A DNA stretch of 54,489 nucleotides from Bacteroidota bacterium (GCA_021845665.1 JAJZVO010000027.1:1-54489), one strand, 5' to 3'; shown: positions 30,392 through 40,269, counted from the first letter of the stretch. Numbers and translations are program-made. Notes: a model not told the origin generated them from the letters alone.

Positions 30392-30640
30392 AGTATTGGG
30401 CTATCTGGGCCTTAATGAGATGGCCAAAGAGATGGATACTTTAATCAGGGAGACATTTCCGAAGCAGATCGCAATTGAGACCGCGCTGCCCAAAGAAGGT
30501 GGGATTGTTTATGGGGATCGTTCGGAAATCCCCGAGCTTCTGCTCAACCTTTGTGTCAATGCGGGTGACGCCATGATGGATCGCCCGGCCGGGAATTTGA
30601 CGGGAGGAGTCCTAAGGAAAGCGACTTCGTTCACAAAGAG
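30392..30640 (+). pseudogene. Orphan histidine-kinase ATPase-domain fragment
   Basis: The open frame here encodes blocks that match part of the ATPase region of the preceding hybrid kinase: GYLGLNEMAKEMDTLI against GYLDVNEVVNEMQKLI, ETFPKQI in both, YGDRSEIPELLLNLCVNAG against YGDRSQIHQLILNLCVNAR, and DAMMDR in both. It starts about 20 bp after the kinase stop, in another frame, and lacks the H-box, the DxGxG loop and the G2 box. It cannot be a working kinase. It is either a partial tandem duplication or the remains of a paralogous kinase. Confidence 0.75.
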
Positions 30641-31218
30641 GAGTCTCCTAAAAGTGGAGCATCCATCAGCGCAATTAAAGAGGGACATATATTCAGACTC
30701 CTGACCAGGCCGTGCGCGACCAATGATATGATCAAGGCTATGCAGGGCGGGCTCAGGCAGTATGAACTGGTGGAATCCGAGGAGACACTACTGAAGGAGA
30801 CCTTGAGCGGTAGTGTGGATTTACTGATTGAGCTTCTGGCGATCGCAGCCCCAGTGAGGTGCGGACACGCCGAAAAGAGTCGAGATTACGTCAGGTTGTT
30901 TCTCGCTTCTGAAAAGAGTGGGGACGAATGGGAACTGGGTGTTGCAGCTATGCTTTCAAGAATCGGCGCCGTTACAATGCCTTATACGGTACTTGAAAAC
31001 AATTTCTTGGGGAAGGAATTGAGTCCCGTCGAGCAATCGATGTACGGAAGATTTCCACAAATCGGTCACGACCTGCTTGCCAATATTCCCCGGCTGCAGG
31101 ACGTTGCGAACATCACACTGTACCACCAGAGGCGTTTCGACGGAGGGGGATCGCCCAAACATCCCTACGCGGGCGACAAGATTCCTTACTTTCAGGGAGT
31201 GCGGTGGGCAACCCCATA
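30641..31218 (+). pseudogene. Truncated response regulator remnant (REC tail plus HD-like domain)
   Basis: In one frame the sequence reads AIKEGHIFRLLTRPC, the end of a receiver domain, then an alpha-helical linker (SEETLLKETLSGSVDLL) and an HD-type output domain (WELGVAAMLSRIGAVTMP, GHDLLANIPRLQDVA, HQRRFDGGG). The receiver start with its phospho-acceptor is missing, and the family resemblance stops after AGDKIP near 31185, just before the convergent GH2 gene. The first in-frame ATG is at 30728. Both ends are lost, so a non-functional remnant is most likely; the ATG at 30728 could still give a 194-residue protein. Confidence 0.65.
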
Positions 31219-33894
31219 TTATCTGATATGTAGATACTCTTTTTTTACATTCCACCCGCTTATTGAAACTACCGCGTCCGCGATGTCTTCGCCTGCGGTA
31301 CAGCTGATGTAGACCGTTAGTTGTTCCCCCGGCAAGACAGACACATAGTTGTCGCTGTAAAACACGGGAAGGATGCGCTTGCCTGTCAGCGAATCGACGA
31401 GCGAGATGCGGTTGAAGAAGGCCAGGGGACCGCCCGATGGATCCTTGATATTCACCGCTATTCGATTGCTGTCAATCTGAGCTGCCTGTGCGGTGATGTC
31501 CGCGGCAGGCATATGCTCGATGCCGGTGTACTGTCCGGTTGAGTCCGGGAGCCAATACAGGTTTTCGCTCATGAGTCTGTGCGACATATTTAGAAGCCGC
31601 AGATCAAGGAAGCCTCCTTCGGATGAGTAAAGCTTTGGTATGATCCTTTCCAGTTGAACGTACTTCTGGACCGACGTCGGTCTTACCTGAATGATCCATG
31701 ATGTAATGAGAGAATCCTTTCCTGCCGGAGTGATTGATCTCACCTCGAGCATCAAATCGTGATACCGTTGAAAAGTTTGGTTCACAACTTCGACTATTTT
31801 ATTGACGGGATTATACATCACGTGCAGCGACTCGCCTGCGTGACGGAGACCGTAAAGTCCGCCGTTGGGATCGAGATAGTAATCGTACATCTGTCCCCGC
31901 AGCGCGGTCCAGGGGTTTTGTGTCTTCCAGATTATCACACCGGTGTACCAGCTCCACATGTGGGATAGATGTCCTTCCATGAGTGCCCTGTACTGATCGT
32001 AATTCACGAGCTGGGCTGTCTTGGCGAACTGGCGGAGGGTCGCGGGCTTCCCGTACGCGTCTATGTGGTTCCCGTAACCGATATACTTGTGATACCTCCA
32101 GACAGAATCGAGCCCGGCCCAAGTTGAATCCGGAATGACAAGATCTTTCGGTGGAATGAACCGCTCCAGCGACTGGTAATCTCCCATGCCGACTGACCCG
32201 ACTTCCGAGTTGAAGGAGAAGGAGCGGTGCTCCCAGAAGTAATCGGTCGGCTCGATATGGTACGGTCCGTCTCCATTCCCGCCGATGAAATTGTAGGACA
32301 TGCTGTCGGTGTTCGAATACGTGAAGAAATACCGGGTGCTGTCAAGCGCGGGGAGGAGCGAGTTCTGCATTTCAGAGAGGATATCCTCAGGCGGCGGGAG
32401 CTCATTGCCGCCGCAGTAGAAAGCGAGCGAAGGATGGTTGCGCAGCATCCTGACCTGGTCTGCGACGGATTCCAGGAAGAGCTTGTGATTGTCGGGATAC
32501 TGCCGCCGTACCCACTGGTCGTCTTTTTTTGTCGGGTCGAGCCATTTGCCGTTGCAGTCTCCCGACACCCAAAAATCCTGGAAAACGAGCATCCCGTACT
32601 TATCGCACGCGTTATAGAAGTCAGGCCGCTCGGTTATTCCTCCGCCCCATACCCGGATGAGGTTCAGATTCATCTCGTGCTGGAATCGTATCTCGGCATC
32701 ATATCTCGCCCTGGAAAGCCGGAGCATTTCATCGGAGACGATCCAATCGCCGCCTTTTATGAAAATCTTCTGACCGTTGACAAACACCTCCTGGCTCTGG
32801 GTCCGCGAGTTCCACCGAGTATCGATCTGTCTGATGCCGGTAGTAACCTCGCGATTGTCAAGCAGCCGGCCGCCGTCATTGCTGAAAGTGAATTCTACTC
32901 TGTACAGATTCTGTTTCCCATAACCGTTCGGCCACCAGAGTTTCGGATCCTGTAAAGTGAAATCGGGAAGTTGGACCTTCACCATTGAAGCGGGTGGCAA
33001 GGTGACTTTGCGGCTGATGTTGTGTCCGGCTATGAGAAAGCCTACCGTTCCGCTGATTTCATTACGGGAAGGATTCTGCACGCGGACGCTTGCCACTATG
33101 ATCGCCGGAGCCTGTGGAGCACCGGGGAATCTCTTCCCTGGAACGATCGTGACGATATGAGGGTACCGCAGCCTTATGCCTTCCGTTCGGACGATCGTTA
33201 CCTTGTCCCATATGCCGGTGTTTCGGTCGTGTACAGGCTGTATCCAGTCCCATCCTGCGACGAACTGGTTAGTCACACTTCGCGCGATCGTCCCATCGCC
33301 GCCCTGGCCGCCGTTTGGATTTCCCACCGGATTTGGCGGATAGACGATGACTGCCAGCCTGTTGTTTCCGTCCTTCGAAATAAACCGCGTGATGTTATAG
33401 CTTTGGCGGAGAAACATGCCGTAGTGTGTCTTCTTGTCCAGCTTACGGCCGTTCAGGAAAACGTTGCACCCGTAATTGACTCCTCTGAAATTCAACCACA
33501 CCTGTCCGTCGCCGGAGGGAGGGAGTTCCGTGAAATGCTTCACGAACCAGTATGTGTAATAGTCCGGTCCGGTCTGATATATGTCGGGGATTTTCTTGTT
33601 GTTCATTCCGTAGAACGGATCTGGTATCAGCGAATCGTTCAACATAGTTGTGAGGACTGTGCCGGGAACGGTCGCAGGGATCCATCCGTTCAGCTCGTGA
33701 GACGGGTTAGATAAGACGTAACCGCTTGAATCCACTTTTTGAATATTCTTGCAGACCCATCCTGAATTCAGGTCGTAAGTCTGCCTTCCATTGAATCGTT
33801 CGCCTGACTGCGAAACAACATGAAAAGATGCGCAGCCGATGAATGATGAAAGAAGAATGGCGAGCAGGGCGGGGGTAAAAAATCTCTTTGGCAT
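31219..33894 (-). CDS. Lipoprotein GH2, endo-beta-mannosidase / exo-beta-glucosaminidase-like
   Basis: 891 residues with a lipoprotein signal (LAILLSSFIGC; lipidated Cys21), so membrane-anchored. The GH2 jelly roll, Ig and TIM-barrel order is clear. The acid/base is in CGGNELPPPEDI (Glu498) and the nucleophile in FNSEVGSVGM (Glu564). These two blocks resemble plant mannosylglycoprotein endo-beta-mannosidase and bacterial exo-beta-glucosaminidase more than beta-galactosidase. The only minus-strand glycosidase here, it lies 8.6 kb from the GH89/GH38/GH92 group. A role on Man-beta-1,4-GlcNAc is plausible but inferred from motif memory and context. Confidence 0.8.
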   Translation of the reverse strand: MPKRFFTPALLAILLSSFIGCASFHVVSQSGERFNGRQTYDLNSGWVCKNIQKVDSSGYVLSNPSHELNGWIPATVPGTVLTTMLNDSLIPDPFYGMNNKKIPDIYQTGPDYYTYWFVKHFTELPPSGDGQVWLNFRGVNYGCNVFLNGRKLDKKTHYGMFLRQSYNITRFISKDGNNRLAVIVYPPNPVGNPNGGQGGDGTIARSVTNQFVAGWDWIQPVHDRNTGIWDKVTIVRTEGIRLRYPHIVTIVPGKRFPGAPQAPAIIVASVRVQNPSRNEISGTVGFLIAGHNISRKVTLPPASMVKVQLPDFTLQDPKLWWPNGYGKQNLYRVEFTFSNDGGRLLDNREVTTGIRQIDTRWNSRTQSQEVFVNGQKIFIKGGDWIVSDEMLRLSRARYDAEIRFQHEMNLNLIRVWGGGITERPDFYNACDKYGMLVFQDFWVSGDCNGKWLDPTKKDDQWVRRQYPDNHKLFLESVADQVRMLRNHPSLAFYCGGNELPPPEDILSEMQNSLLPALDSTRYFFTYSNTDSMSYNFIGGNGDGPYHIEPTDYFWEHRSFSFNSEVGSVGMGDYQSLERFIPPKDLVIPDSTWAGLDSVWRYHKYIGYGNHIDAYGKPATLRQFAKTAQLVNYDQYRALMEGHLSHMWSWYTGVIIWKTQNPWTALRGQMYDYYLDPNGGLYGLRHAGESLHVMYNPVNKIVEVVNQTFQRYHDLMLEVRSITPAGKDSLITSWIIQVRPTSVQKYVQLERIIPKLYSSEGGFLDLRLLNMSHRLMSENLYWLPDSTGQYTGIEHMPAADITAQAAQIDSNRIAVNIKDPSGGPLAFFNRISLVDSLTGKRILPVFYSDNYVSVLPGEQLTVYISCTAGEDIADAVVSISGWNVKKEYLHIR

Positions 33895-34174
33895 ATTCTC
33901 GGCGGTTTATGATGGTAGAGAGAGTCTGATAATGGAACTTGGTTAAGATACTAATCAGAAGAATCAAATGCCGTAAAGGAATTTTCGTGTGTGCGACAAT
34001 TTTGTAATCCGCCGTCGGATTCGTTTTCAAGCCGGCCTTCGGTTATCAGGGCCGCCAGCCGCGGGCCACGCTTAATCTTTCAATGGGTAGTGACCTTCTT
34101 CAAATCTCCTCTGGACTTTTTGTATCCGGCCTTCGTGTATAAATTTACAATGTTCAAAAGGAGCCAATTGAATC

Positions 34175-35143
34175 ATGAAGGCAATACAGGTAACTCGCAT
34201 CGGCGGGCCGGAAGTACTTGAAGTCAGGGACCTCCCGGTTCCCGAGCCCGGAGAGGACGACATCGTAGTCAAGCTGGAAGCCGCCGGGGTCAACTACGTC
34301 GATGTATATCACCGCGATGGAAGATATGTAACAAAGCCTCCCTTCACGCTCGGCCAGGAAGGGACAGGAATCGTAAATGCCGCCGGGAAGGGCGTGAAGG
34401 AATTCGAACCCGGCGACCGCGTTGCGTGGACGGGTATCATGGGCTCGTATGCGGAATACGTGAAGGTCCCCGCGGCAAGGGCCGTGATTGTGCCCCATAA
34501 AATCAGCATACATCAGGTGGCCGCCGCCATGCTGCAGGGGATGACCGCACATTACCTGTCGCATGACACTTATCCTCTGAAGAAAGGAGACACCGCACTG
34601 ATTCACGCCGCCGCGGGAGGTGTCGGGCTCCTCCTGGTCCAAATGGCACACCGTCTAGGTGCCCGCGTAATCGGGACAGTCTCCACAGAAGAGAAGGCCG
34701 CGCTTGCCCGCAAGGCCGGGGCGGATGAAGTCATAATGTATACCCGGACAGACTTCGAGGTCGAGACTAAGAGACTCACATCGAACGCAGGATTGCAGGT
34801 GGTTTATGACTCCGTAGGAAAGACGACGTTCGAGAAGGGGCTAGACATCCTCGTTCCACGAGGCATGATGATACTTTACGGCGCCTCGAGTGGAAACGTT
34901 GCGCCTTTTGATCTTGGCATACTTTCTCAGAAGGGTTCATTGTTCGTTACCCGGCCGACGCTCGCCAGCTATATAGCGACTCGGCAGGACCTTCTCGCAC
35001 GTTCGAAAGCGGTATTCGATATGATCCTATCCGGACAACTTGATCTCAGAATCGGGCAGATATACAAGCTTGAGAATACCGCGCAGGCCCACAGGGACCT
35101 CGAAGCGAGAAAGACAACCGGCAAATTACTGCTGATGCCATAA
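34175..35143 (+). CDS. NADPH:quinone oxidoreductase, zinc-free MDR family
   Basis: 322 residues of the medium-chain dehydrogenase/reductase superfamily, quinone-oxidoreductase branch. It has the GroES-like N-terminal domain (VKLEAAGVNYVDVYHRDG, LGQEGTGIV) and a Rossmann fold with AAAGGVGLLLVQMA. The zinc ligands of alcohol dehydrogenases are absent. It would reduce quinones or enones with NADPH in the cytoplasm. It ends 21 bp before an aldo/keto reductase gene on the same strand, suggesting a small redox or carbonyl-detoxification operon. Confidence 0.92.
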   Translation: MKAIQVTRIGGPEVLEVRDLPVPEPGEDDIVVKLEAAGVNYVDVYHRDGRYVTKPPFTLGQEGTGIVNAAGKGVKEFEPGDRVAWTGIMGSYAEYVKVPAARAVIVPHKISIHQVAAAMLQGMTAHYLSHDTYPLKKGDTALIHAAAGGVGLLLVQMAHRLGARVIGTVSTEEKAALARKAGADEVIMYTRTDFEVETKRLTSNAGLQVVYDSVGKTTFEKGLDILVPRGMMILYGASSGNVAPFDLGILSQKGSLFVTRPTLASYIATRQDLLARSKAVFDMILSGQLDLRIGQIYKLENTAQAHRDLEARKTTGKLLLMP

Positions 35144-35164
35144 ACGGGAAAATGGAGCATTGAT

Positions 35165-36241
35165 ATGGAATATCGAAGACTCGGCCATTCAGGATTGATC
35201 GTGAGTTCAGTTTCGCTGGGAACGATGCAGTTCGGAAGCGGGATGAATCTCGGCAACCTGGATCAAAAAGCGACGAACGGAATGGTGAAGTACGCCGTCG
35301 ACCGCGGGATAAACTTCATAGACACGGCGGATGTGTACAGCCGTGGCGAGAGCGAAAAGCTCGTCGGAAACGCGCTGAAAGGCATCAGGCATGAGCTTGT
35401 GCTCGCCACGAAAGTTCGTCTTCCGATGAGCGACACATATTTCAATCACAGCGGTGCCACCCGCGTGAATATCCGCCGCGAGATAGTGGACAGCCTTCGC
35501 CGCCTGCAGACCGATTATGTCGACCTGTACCAGGTTCATGGCTGGGACAAAGAGACTCCGATCGAGGAAACTCTCCGGACGCTGGACGACCTTGTCAGGG
35601 AAGGGAAAGTACGTTATGTCGGATTGAGCAACTACTACGCATGGCAGGCCGCCGTCGCTCTTGGTATCCAGCACGAAGAACATCTTGAGAGGTTCGTTAC
35701 CGCACAACTTTACTACAGCCTTGTAGGACGCGGCCTAGAAAACGGCTGGCTCGACTTCGCCCGGTACGCAGATCTCGGGATTCTTGTCTGGAGCACGCTT
35801 GCCGGAGGATACCTGAGCGGGAAGTACAAGCCGGGGCAGGCTGCGCCAGACGGAACGCGGTTCGGGGAAGCGGGGAAGTTTGTTCCCTTCGATGAAGTGA
35901 AGGGGGAGAAAGTTCTTGAGGCCTTGCGCAAAGTAGCGAAGCGACACGACGCCACGCCCGCACGTGTCGCGATCGCCTGGACACTATCTCGTGCAGCGAT
36001 CAGCAGTGTCATCATCGCCGCCCGAACAATCCCTCACCTCGAGGACAATATTGCAGCCGTCGATCTGAATCTGACTAAAGAAGACATCGCGGAACTCGAT
36101 CTTGCATCCGATCCCGGCATACCTTACCCGAGGTGGATGGTTCTCCAGCTGAACGAAGGAGAGGATCCGCGCCCGAAGGTACTTCATCCCGAAGTGTACT
36201 CGAACGGTGGCTCGTGGAAGGACCTTCGAGGGAGAAAGTAG
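35165..36241 (+). CDS. Aldo/keto reductase
   Basis: 358-residue NADPH-dependent aldo/keto reductase. The catalytic tetrad is visible: Asp53 and Tyr58 in FIDTADVYSRG, Lys83 in LATKV and His in LYQVHGWD. The cofactor block VRYVGLSNYYAWQ and a C-terminal IIAARTIPHLEDN are typical of the KefB-beta/YghZ-like branch. The last 30 or so residues form a short extension rich in Pro and Lys. Probably transcribed with the quinone oxidoreductase upstream. Physiological substrate unknown. Confidence 0.92.
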   Translation: MEYRRLGHSGLIVSSVSLGTMQFGSGMNLGNLDQKATNGMVKYAVDRGINFIDTADVYSRGESEKLVGNALKGIRHELVLATKVRLPMSDTYFNHSGATRVNIRREIVDSLRRLQTDYVDLYQVHGWDKETPIEETLRTLDDLVREGKVRYVGLSNYYAWQAAVALGIQHEEHLERFVTAQLYYSLVGRGLENGWLDFARYADLGILVWSTLAGGYLSGKYKPGQAAPDGTRFGEAGKFVPFDEVKGEKVLEALRKVAKRHDATPARVAIAWTLSRAAISSVIIAARTIPHLEDNIAAVDLNLTKEDIAELDLASDPGIPYPRWMVLQLNEGEDPRPKVLHPEVYSNGGSWKDLRGRK

Positions 36242-36673
36242 AATATCTGGTACATAACAGTGTACTCCTAAATCTAATTCAGCACCTTCCTGGCAGTCAA
36301 CCGCTGCCTGGCTTTGAATATTCCATAGTCCGAAGACCTCGTGGATCTGTAACAACTCTCGAGAAAAGAACTGAGAGAAGAAGAAACACAAAGACCGCGG
36401 TGCAGATGACCTGGATTATCCGTGCGTATGTTTGTGATATCGTCTTGTAGTGACGAAACAGGTGTTACCCCCGGAAGTTTTCGTTGCTGACCCAGTAAGA
36501 GTGAGACTTTCTTAGCTCGAAATCATTAAATTAGTGTCAACTTGGAGCAAGACGCCGCCCGAGCGCGGTGACAGGGTCTCCCGGGTGGAGGCTGACAACA
36601 TTCATTTAGTATCCATTCGACAAGTTGAAAGAGGTTGTCTCGCGTATCCGGGCGGGAATAAATCAAAGGACTC
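36242..36673. other. Intergenic region before the ABC exporter
   Basis: 432 bp with no convincing gene, RNA or terminator. Short open frames overlap the previous gene's end and have no homology-like features. Confidence 0.5.
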
Positions 36674-37648
36674 ATGAGCAACTACATAATCGAAACAGAA
36701 AATCTCACGAAGCAATACGGGAGCCTTATTGCAGTAGACAACCTGAATCTGAAAATCAAGGAAGGTGAGCTCTTCGGACTCCTCGGTCCAAACGGCGCCG
36801 GCAAGTCGACCACGATACTCACTTTGACGACGATTCTGAAGCCGACATCCGGGCGCGCGACCGTCGGCGGCTTCGACATAATGAGGCAGCCTTCCCAGGT
36901 TAGAAAATCCATCGGCATCGTCTTTCAGGATCCAAGTTCAGATGATACTCTGACCGGCTATGAGAACCTGAAGCTTCACGGCATGCTCTATGGGATGCCG
37001 GCGAGTCTCAGGGAAGAGCGCATACGGGAAGTTCTTAAACTGGTCGACCTGACCGACCGCAAGGACGAGCTGGTGAAGAGATATTCCGGCGGTATGAGAA
37101 GAAGGCTCGAGATCGCGCGTGGTCTCATGCATCATCCGAAAGTGCTTTTCCTCGACGAACCTACCCTCGGCCTAGACCCGCAATCTCGTGAGAACATCTG
37201 GGCGTATATCGAAAACCTTTCACGTGAAGAACACATCAGCCTGATCCTCACCACTCATTACATGGAAGAGGTGGACCGTCTGTGTGACCGGCTCGCAATC
37301 ATAGATGAAGGTGTAATTGTCGCGCTCGGCACGCCGGCTGACCTGAAGCGGATCATCGGAGGGGAATTAATAATCATGAAAAGCAGTTCTCCCGACATCG
37401 AGGCGTTGAAGACGCTCGATTACGTGAAGCACATAGAGAGAAAAGACGGCGTCCTATCGCTTACGGTAGTTAACGCGAACGAGCACCTTCCGGAAATACT
37501 GCAGAAGACCGGCAGAGTCGATTCGGTCGAGATACATTCGCCGACGTTGAACGACGTGTTCCTGCATTATACGGGAAGGGAAATCCGCGAAGAGGCTCCG
37601 GAAGGTGGATGGGGACAGCGGGCAATGAACTACAGGCCAAACAAATGA
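36674..37648 (+). CDS. ABC-2 type exporter, ATP-binding subunit
   Basis: 324-residue ATPase of the DrrA/NodI branch. Walker A GPNGAGKST is at residues 38-46, the signature YSGGMRRR at 137-144, Walker B VLFLDEP at 157-163, followed by the D-loop GLDPQ and the H-loop TTHYMEE. About 100 residues of the C-terminal regulatory extension typical of drug/polysaccharide exporters follow. It overlaps the permease gene by four bases (ATGA), so the two are translationally coupled. Cargo is unknown; DrrAB-like pairs export antibiotics, lipids or glycans. Confidence 0.93.
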   Translation: MSNYIIETENLTKQYGSLIAVDNLNLKIKEGELFGLLGPNGAGKSTTILTLTTILKPTSGRATVGGFDIMRQPSQVRKSIGIVFQDPSSDDTLTGYENLKLHGMLYGMPASLREERIREVLKLVDLTDRKDELVKRYSGGMRRRLEIARGLMHHPKVLFLDEPTLGLDPQSRENIWAYIENLSREEHISLILTTHYMEEVDRLCDRLAIIDEGVIVALGTPADLKRIIGGELIIMKSSSPDIEALKTLDYVKHIERKDGVLSLTVVNANEHLPEILQKTGRVDSVEIHSPTLNDVFLHYTGREIREEAPEGGWGQRAMNYRPNK

Positions 37649-38415
37649 ACGAGATAAACGGAATAATCGCGATCTGGTACAGGGAATTCAAAGTCTTTCA
37701 GAGAGAGAAGTCGAGGATCGTCGCGTCGATAGTCAACCCGATTCTCTGGCTCCTTATATTCGGCGGCGGACTTGGCGCAAGCATTTCCATATCCGGTATC
37801 AACTACCAGACTTTCATCTTCCCGGGAATATTGATACAGGCAGTTCTATTCTCATCGGTGTTTTTCGGAGTGTACATTGTCTGGGACAGGAAGATAGATT
37901 TCCTCAAGGAGGTACTCGTCGCCCCCATATCGAGAACTTCGATTTTCATCGGGAAGATCATCGGCGGAGCGACCGACTCGATTATCCAGTCGATCATATT
38001 GCTGGTTCTGGGCGCAATACTAGAAAAAGTCGGGTTGATACCCGGACTTGAATTGACGGTCTTGTCTGCCGCAGCCGCGCTCGTGATCTTATTTATCACC
38101 ACTACTTCGATGGTGAGCATCGGACTCATAATCGGGTCCCGCATGGAGAGTCCCGAGGGATTCCAGCTCATCACAAGTTTTCTTCTCTTCCCGATCTTCT
38201 TTCTGTCCGGTGCCCTCTTCCCGTTGAACAAGCTTCCTGCGTGGCTTGGAATGCTGACATTGATCGATCCTCTCACATATTCCGTGGACGCCCTCAGGCG
38301 TGTCATCCTCGGCGCGTCGCAGTACGGGTTGGGGCTCGATTTCGGAGTTATGATTGGCTTTACGGTGCTTGTGATCGTTTTCGGAACATATGCCTTCGAG
38401 AAAATGAAGGTGTGA
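37645..38415 (+). CDS. ABC-2 type exporter, permease subunit
   Basis: 256-residue integral membrane protein with about six hydrophobic segments. It has the ABC-2 family pattern FPGILIQAVLFSSVFFGVY, DRKIDFLKEVLVAPISR and FFLSGALFPLNKLPAWL. ATG 37645 overlaps the ATPase stop (ATGA) and was chosen over the in-frame upstream start at 37609. It forms the exporter channel with the preceding gene product. Confidence 0.92.
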   Translation: MNEINGIIAIWYREFKVFQREKSRIVASIVNPILWLLIFGGGLGASISISGINYQTFIFPGILIQAVLFSSVFFGVYIVWDRKIDFLKEVLVAPISRTSIFIGKIIGGATDSIIQSIILLVLGAILEKVGLIPGLELTVLSAAAALVILFITTTSMVSIGLIIGSRMESPEGFQLITSFLLFPIFFLSGALFPLNKLPAWLGMLTLIDPLTYSVDALRRVILGASQYGLGLDFGVMIGFTVLVIVFGTYAFEKMKV

Positions 38416-38774
38416 AGAAACATTCCGGTTTGTCAGAACGGATTTTCATCGGGCATGCAACGTTGTTCGAGCTTCCGGTGTTAATAATTTTGTTCCAAAG
38501 TCCTTCTGTCAAAGGATTGGAGCGGGCCTTCGATTGACTTGACAATCGGGCTTAAACCTCTTAACGAACAATAGAAATGAATTAAATTTGCCGTTGAAAT
38601 CTTTTTTTTATCAGGCATCAAATTCCATAGATAGCATTGCCGGTCTGCGCAGGTCGAAGCGCACGACCCGGGGGGAGCGATTCGCGTATTGTGAATTTGC
38701 TTAGGGGCCGCTGACAGCGATAGAACCACACATCGTTAAATCTCTAAACTAGAAACCTCGGAGAGGAGTGTCTC
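38416..38774. other. Intergenic region before the flavohaem oxidoreductase
   Basis: 359 bp with no recognised gene. A TTGACA at 38539 has only a poor -10 partner (TAACGA). A purine-rich GGAGAGGAG just before 38775 is the ribosome site of the next gene. Confidence 0.5.
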
Positions 38775-40145
38775 TTGACCGGGAAGAACATCAGGAAGAT
38801 TGTATATGTAACGGCAGCATTGTTGGCCGTGGCTGCCGGGATTGCTGCCGCAGTTTATTTGAGAAAGTTCCATGGTAAGTTGTCGCCTATTGACCTGGCA
38901 GGGTCGTTGGCAGACCTGCTCGGTTTCTGCGGGCTGCTGGGTTTTGTGCTGATGGTGGCACTCGGTACGCGCTTCCACTGGATCGAGAGGTTCCTCGGGC
39001 TCGATCGTGTTTACAGGATACACAAGATACTCGGTGTCGCTGTGCTATTCACGCTGATCTGCCATGCACTGCTCAGGACGCTGGTGTTTTCCATGCTACA
39101 CGGCGGGAAGTGGGCATGGTCGTTCCTTTTTTATTTCAGCACGCGGGATAGTGCACTCCTGATCGGGCACCTGGCTCTTTACACGCTTTTGCTCGTCGTA
39201 CCGCTGGCTATCTTCGGAAGACATCGAATTTCGTACTGGCTCTGGAAGAACAGTCATTATCTTGTTTATCCGGTGGTCGCCCTTGGATTTGTTCACGCCT
39301 GGCTTGAACAGAAGAACAGGTTCGCGAGTCCTTCGAACCTCGCACTCTTCATACCTGCCGGAGGCATCCTGATCTTTCTCTCCGTTTACAGGTTAATGGC
39401 TGCATACCGCCTCAAGAGGCGTGCGACATGGATGGTGGCGGACGTCGTCCGGGAGACGAACGACACATCGACGCTCGTTCTCGAGCGACCTCAAGGGCCC
39501 GGTCCATTCGAACACAGGAAAGCGGGACAGTTCGCGATCATTCGAGTGCACGACGGCAGGAAGTGGAGTCAGCCTCATCCATTCACTATCTCTGCTCCGC
39601 CGCATTCTGACAAGCTTCACTTCACCATAAAAGCAGCGGGAAAGTTTACTTCTGCAATACCGGATCTCAAGTCCGGCACGAAAGTACTCTGTGAGGGACC
39701 ATACGGGATATTCTCGATGGACTTCGAGAAGGAAGATGAAATCGTAATGATCAGCGGCGGGGTGGGTATAACGCCGTTCCTGAGCTCCATCAAACATGCC
39801 GTAAAGGTTTCGGCAAAGAGTCGCTTTGTCCTATTCTGCTGCAATAAGACCTATGACGATATTATCGCGAGAGAGGAGCTTCATTCGGCAACCAACAAAA
39901 TAGACCTTACGATCGTCCATGTCTTGAGCAAGGTTCGGAGTGGGGATTTGCCTAAAGAAGAATCAAACATAAGATTCGAAAGCGGATACTTGACTGGGAG
40001 GATCGTCTCAAAATACCTGTCGAATCCCAATGCATCCTTCTACCTGTGCGGTCCGCCGCCGATGCAGGCAGGTGTTTTCAAAGCGCTGAAGGAGTCGCTC
40101 GGGATCCCATCGTGGAGGGTGAGGCGGGAGTTGTTTTTCTATTAG
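38775..40145 (+). CDS. Ferric-reductase-like flavohaem oxidoreductase
   Basis: 456-residue membrane oxidoreductase. The N-terminal half has about six transmembrane segments of the ferric-reductase-like type, with paired haem His residues (HKILGVAVLFTLICH). The C-terminal half is a ferredoxin-reductase-like module: FAD block QPHPFTIS, NAD(P) block GGVGITPF and terminal CGPPPM. It would move electrons from NAD(P)H through FAD and haem across the membrane, e.g. to ferric iron or oxygen. The start is TTG 38775 with a strong GGAGAGGAG upstream; the next ATG would remove the first membrane segments. Confidence 0.88.
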   Translation: MTGKNIRKIVYVTAALLAVAAGIAAAVYLRKFHGKLSPIDLAGSLADLLGFCGLLGFVLMVALGTRFHWIERFLGLDRVYRIHKILGVAVLFTLICHALLRTLVFSMLHGGKWAWSFLFYFSTRDSALLIGHLALYTLLLVVPLAIFGRHRISYWLWKNSHYLVYPVVALGFVHAWLEQKNRFASPSNLALFIPAGGILIFLSVYRLMAAYRLKRRATWMVADVVRETNDTSTLVLERPQGPGPFEHRKAGQFAIIRVHDGRKWSQPHPFTISAPPHSDKLHFTIKAAGKFTSAIPDLKSGTKVLCEGPYGIFSMDFEKEDEIVMISGGVGITPFLSSIKHAVKVSAKSRFVLFCCNKTYDDIIAREELHSATNKIDLTIVHVLSKVRSGDLPKEESNIRFESGYLTGRIVSKYLSNPNASFYLCGPPPMQAGVFKALKESLGIPSWRVRRELFFY

Positions 40146-40233
40146 GCCTGTTGGAACATGGGTGACTGAATATGGTGGGCGAAGAAGCCGAGTCCAAATG
40201 GAGAACCGTCAGGGCTCAATAGGGAATCACGAG

Positions 40234-40269
40234 GTGGCACAGAGCCAATCAAGGTCGTCCCCGTGCCAC
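40234..40269. terminator. Stem-loop between convergent genes
   Basis: GTGGCAC pairs with GTGCCAC over a 22-base loop, placed between the convergent ends of the oxidoreductase and outer-membrane genes. It lacks a T-run, so its strength as a terminator is doubtful. Confidence 0.3.

Noticed and set aside
32227-33714. Plus-strand open frames of 230-242 codons antisense to the lipoprotein GH2
   Set aside because: The minus-strand GH2 has catalytic motifs and a lipobox; the plus frames look like antisense shadows.
36133-36450. 105-codon frame overlapping the aldo/keto reductase end
   Set aside because: Mostly antisense-phase overlap with a real gene, and no motif or ribosome site.
38539-38567. 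TTGACA before the flavohaem oxidoreductase as a promoter
   Set aside because: The -10 candidate TAACGA is poor, so it was not listed as a feature.
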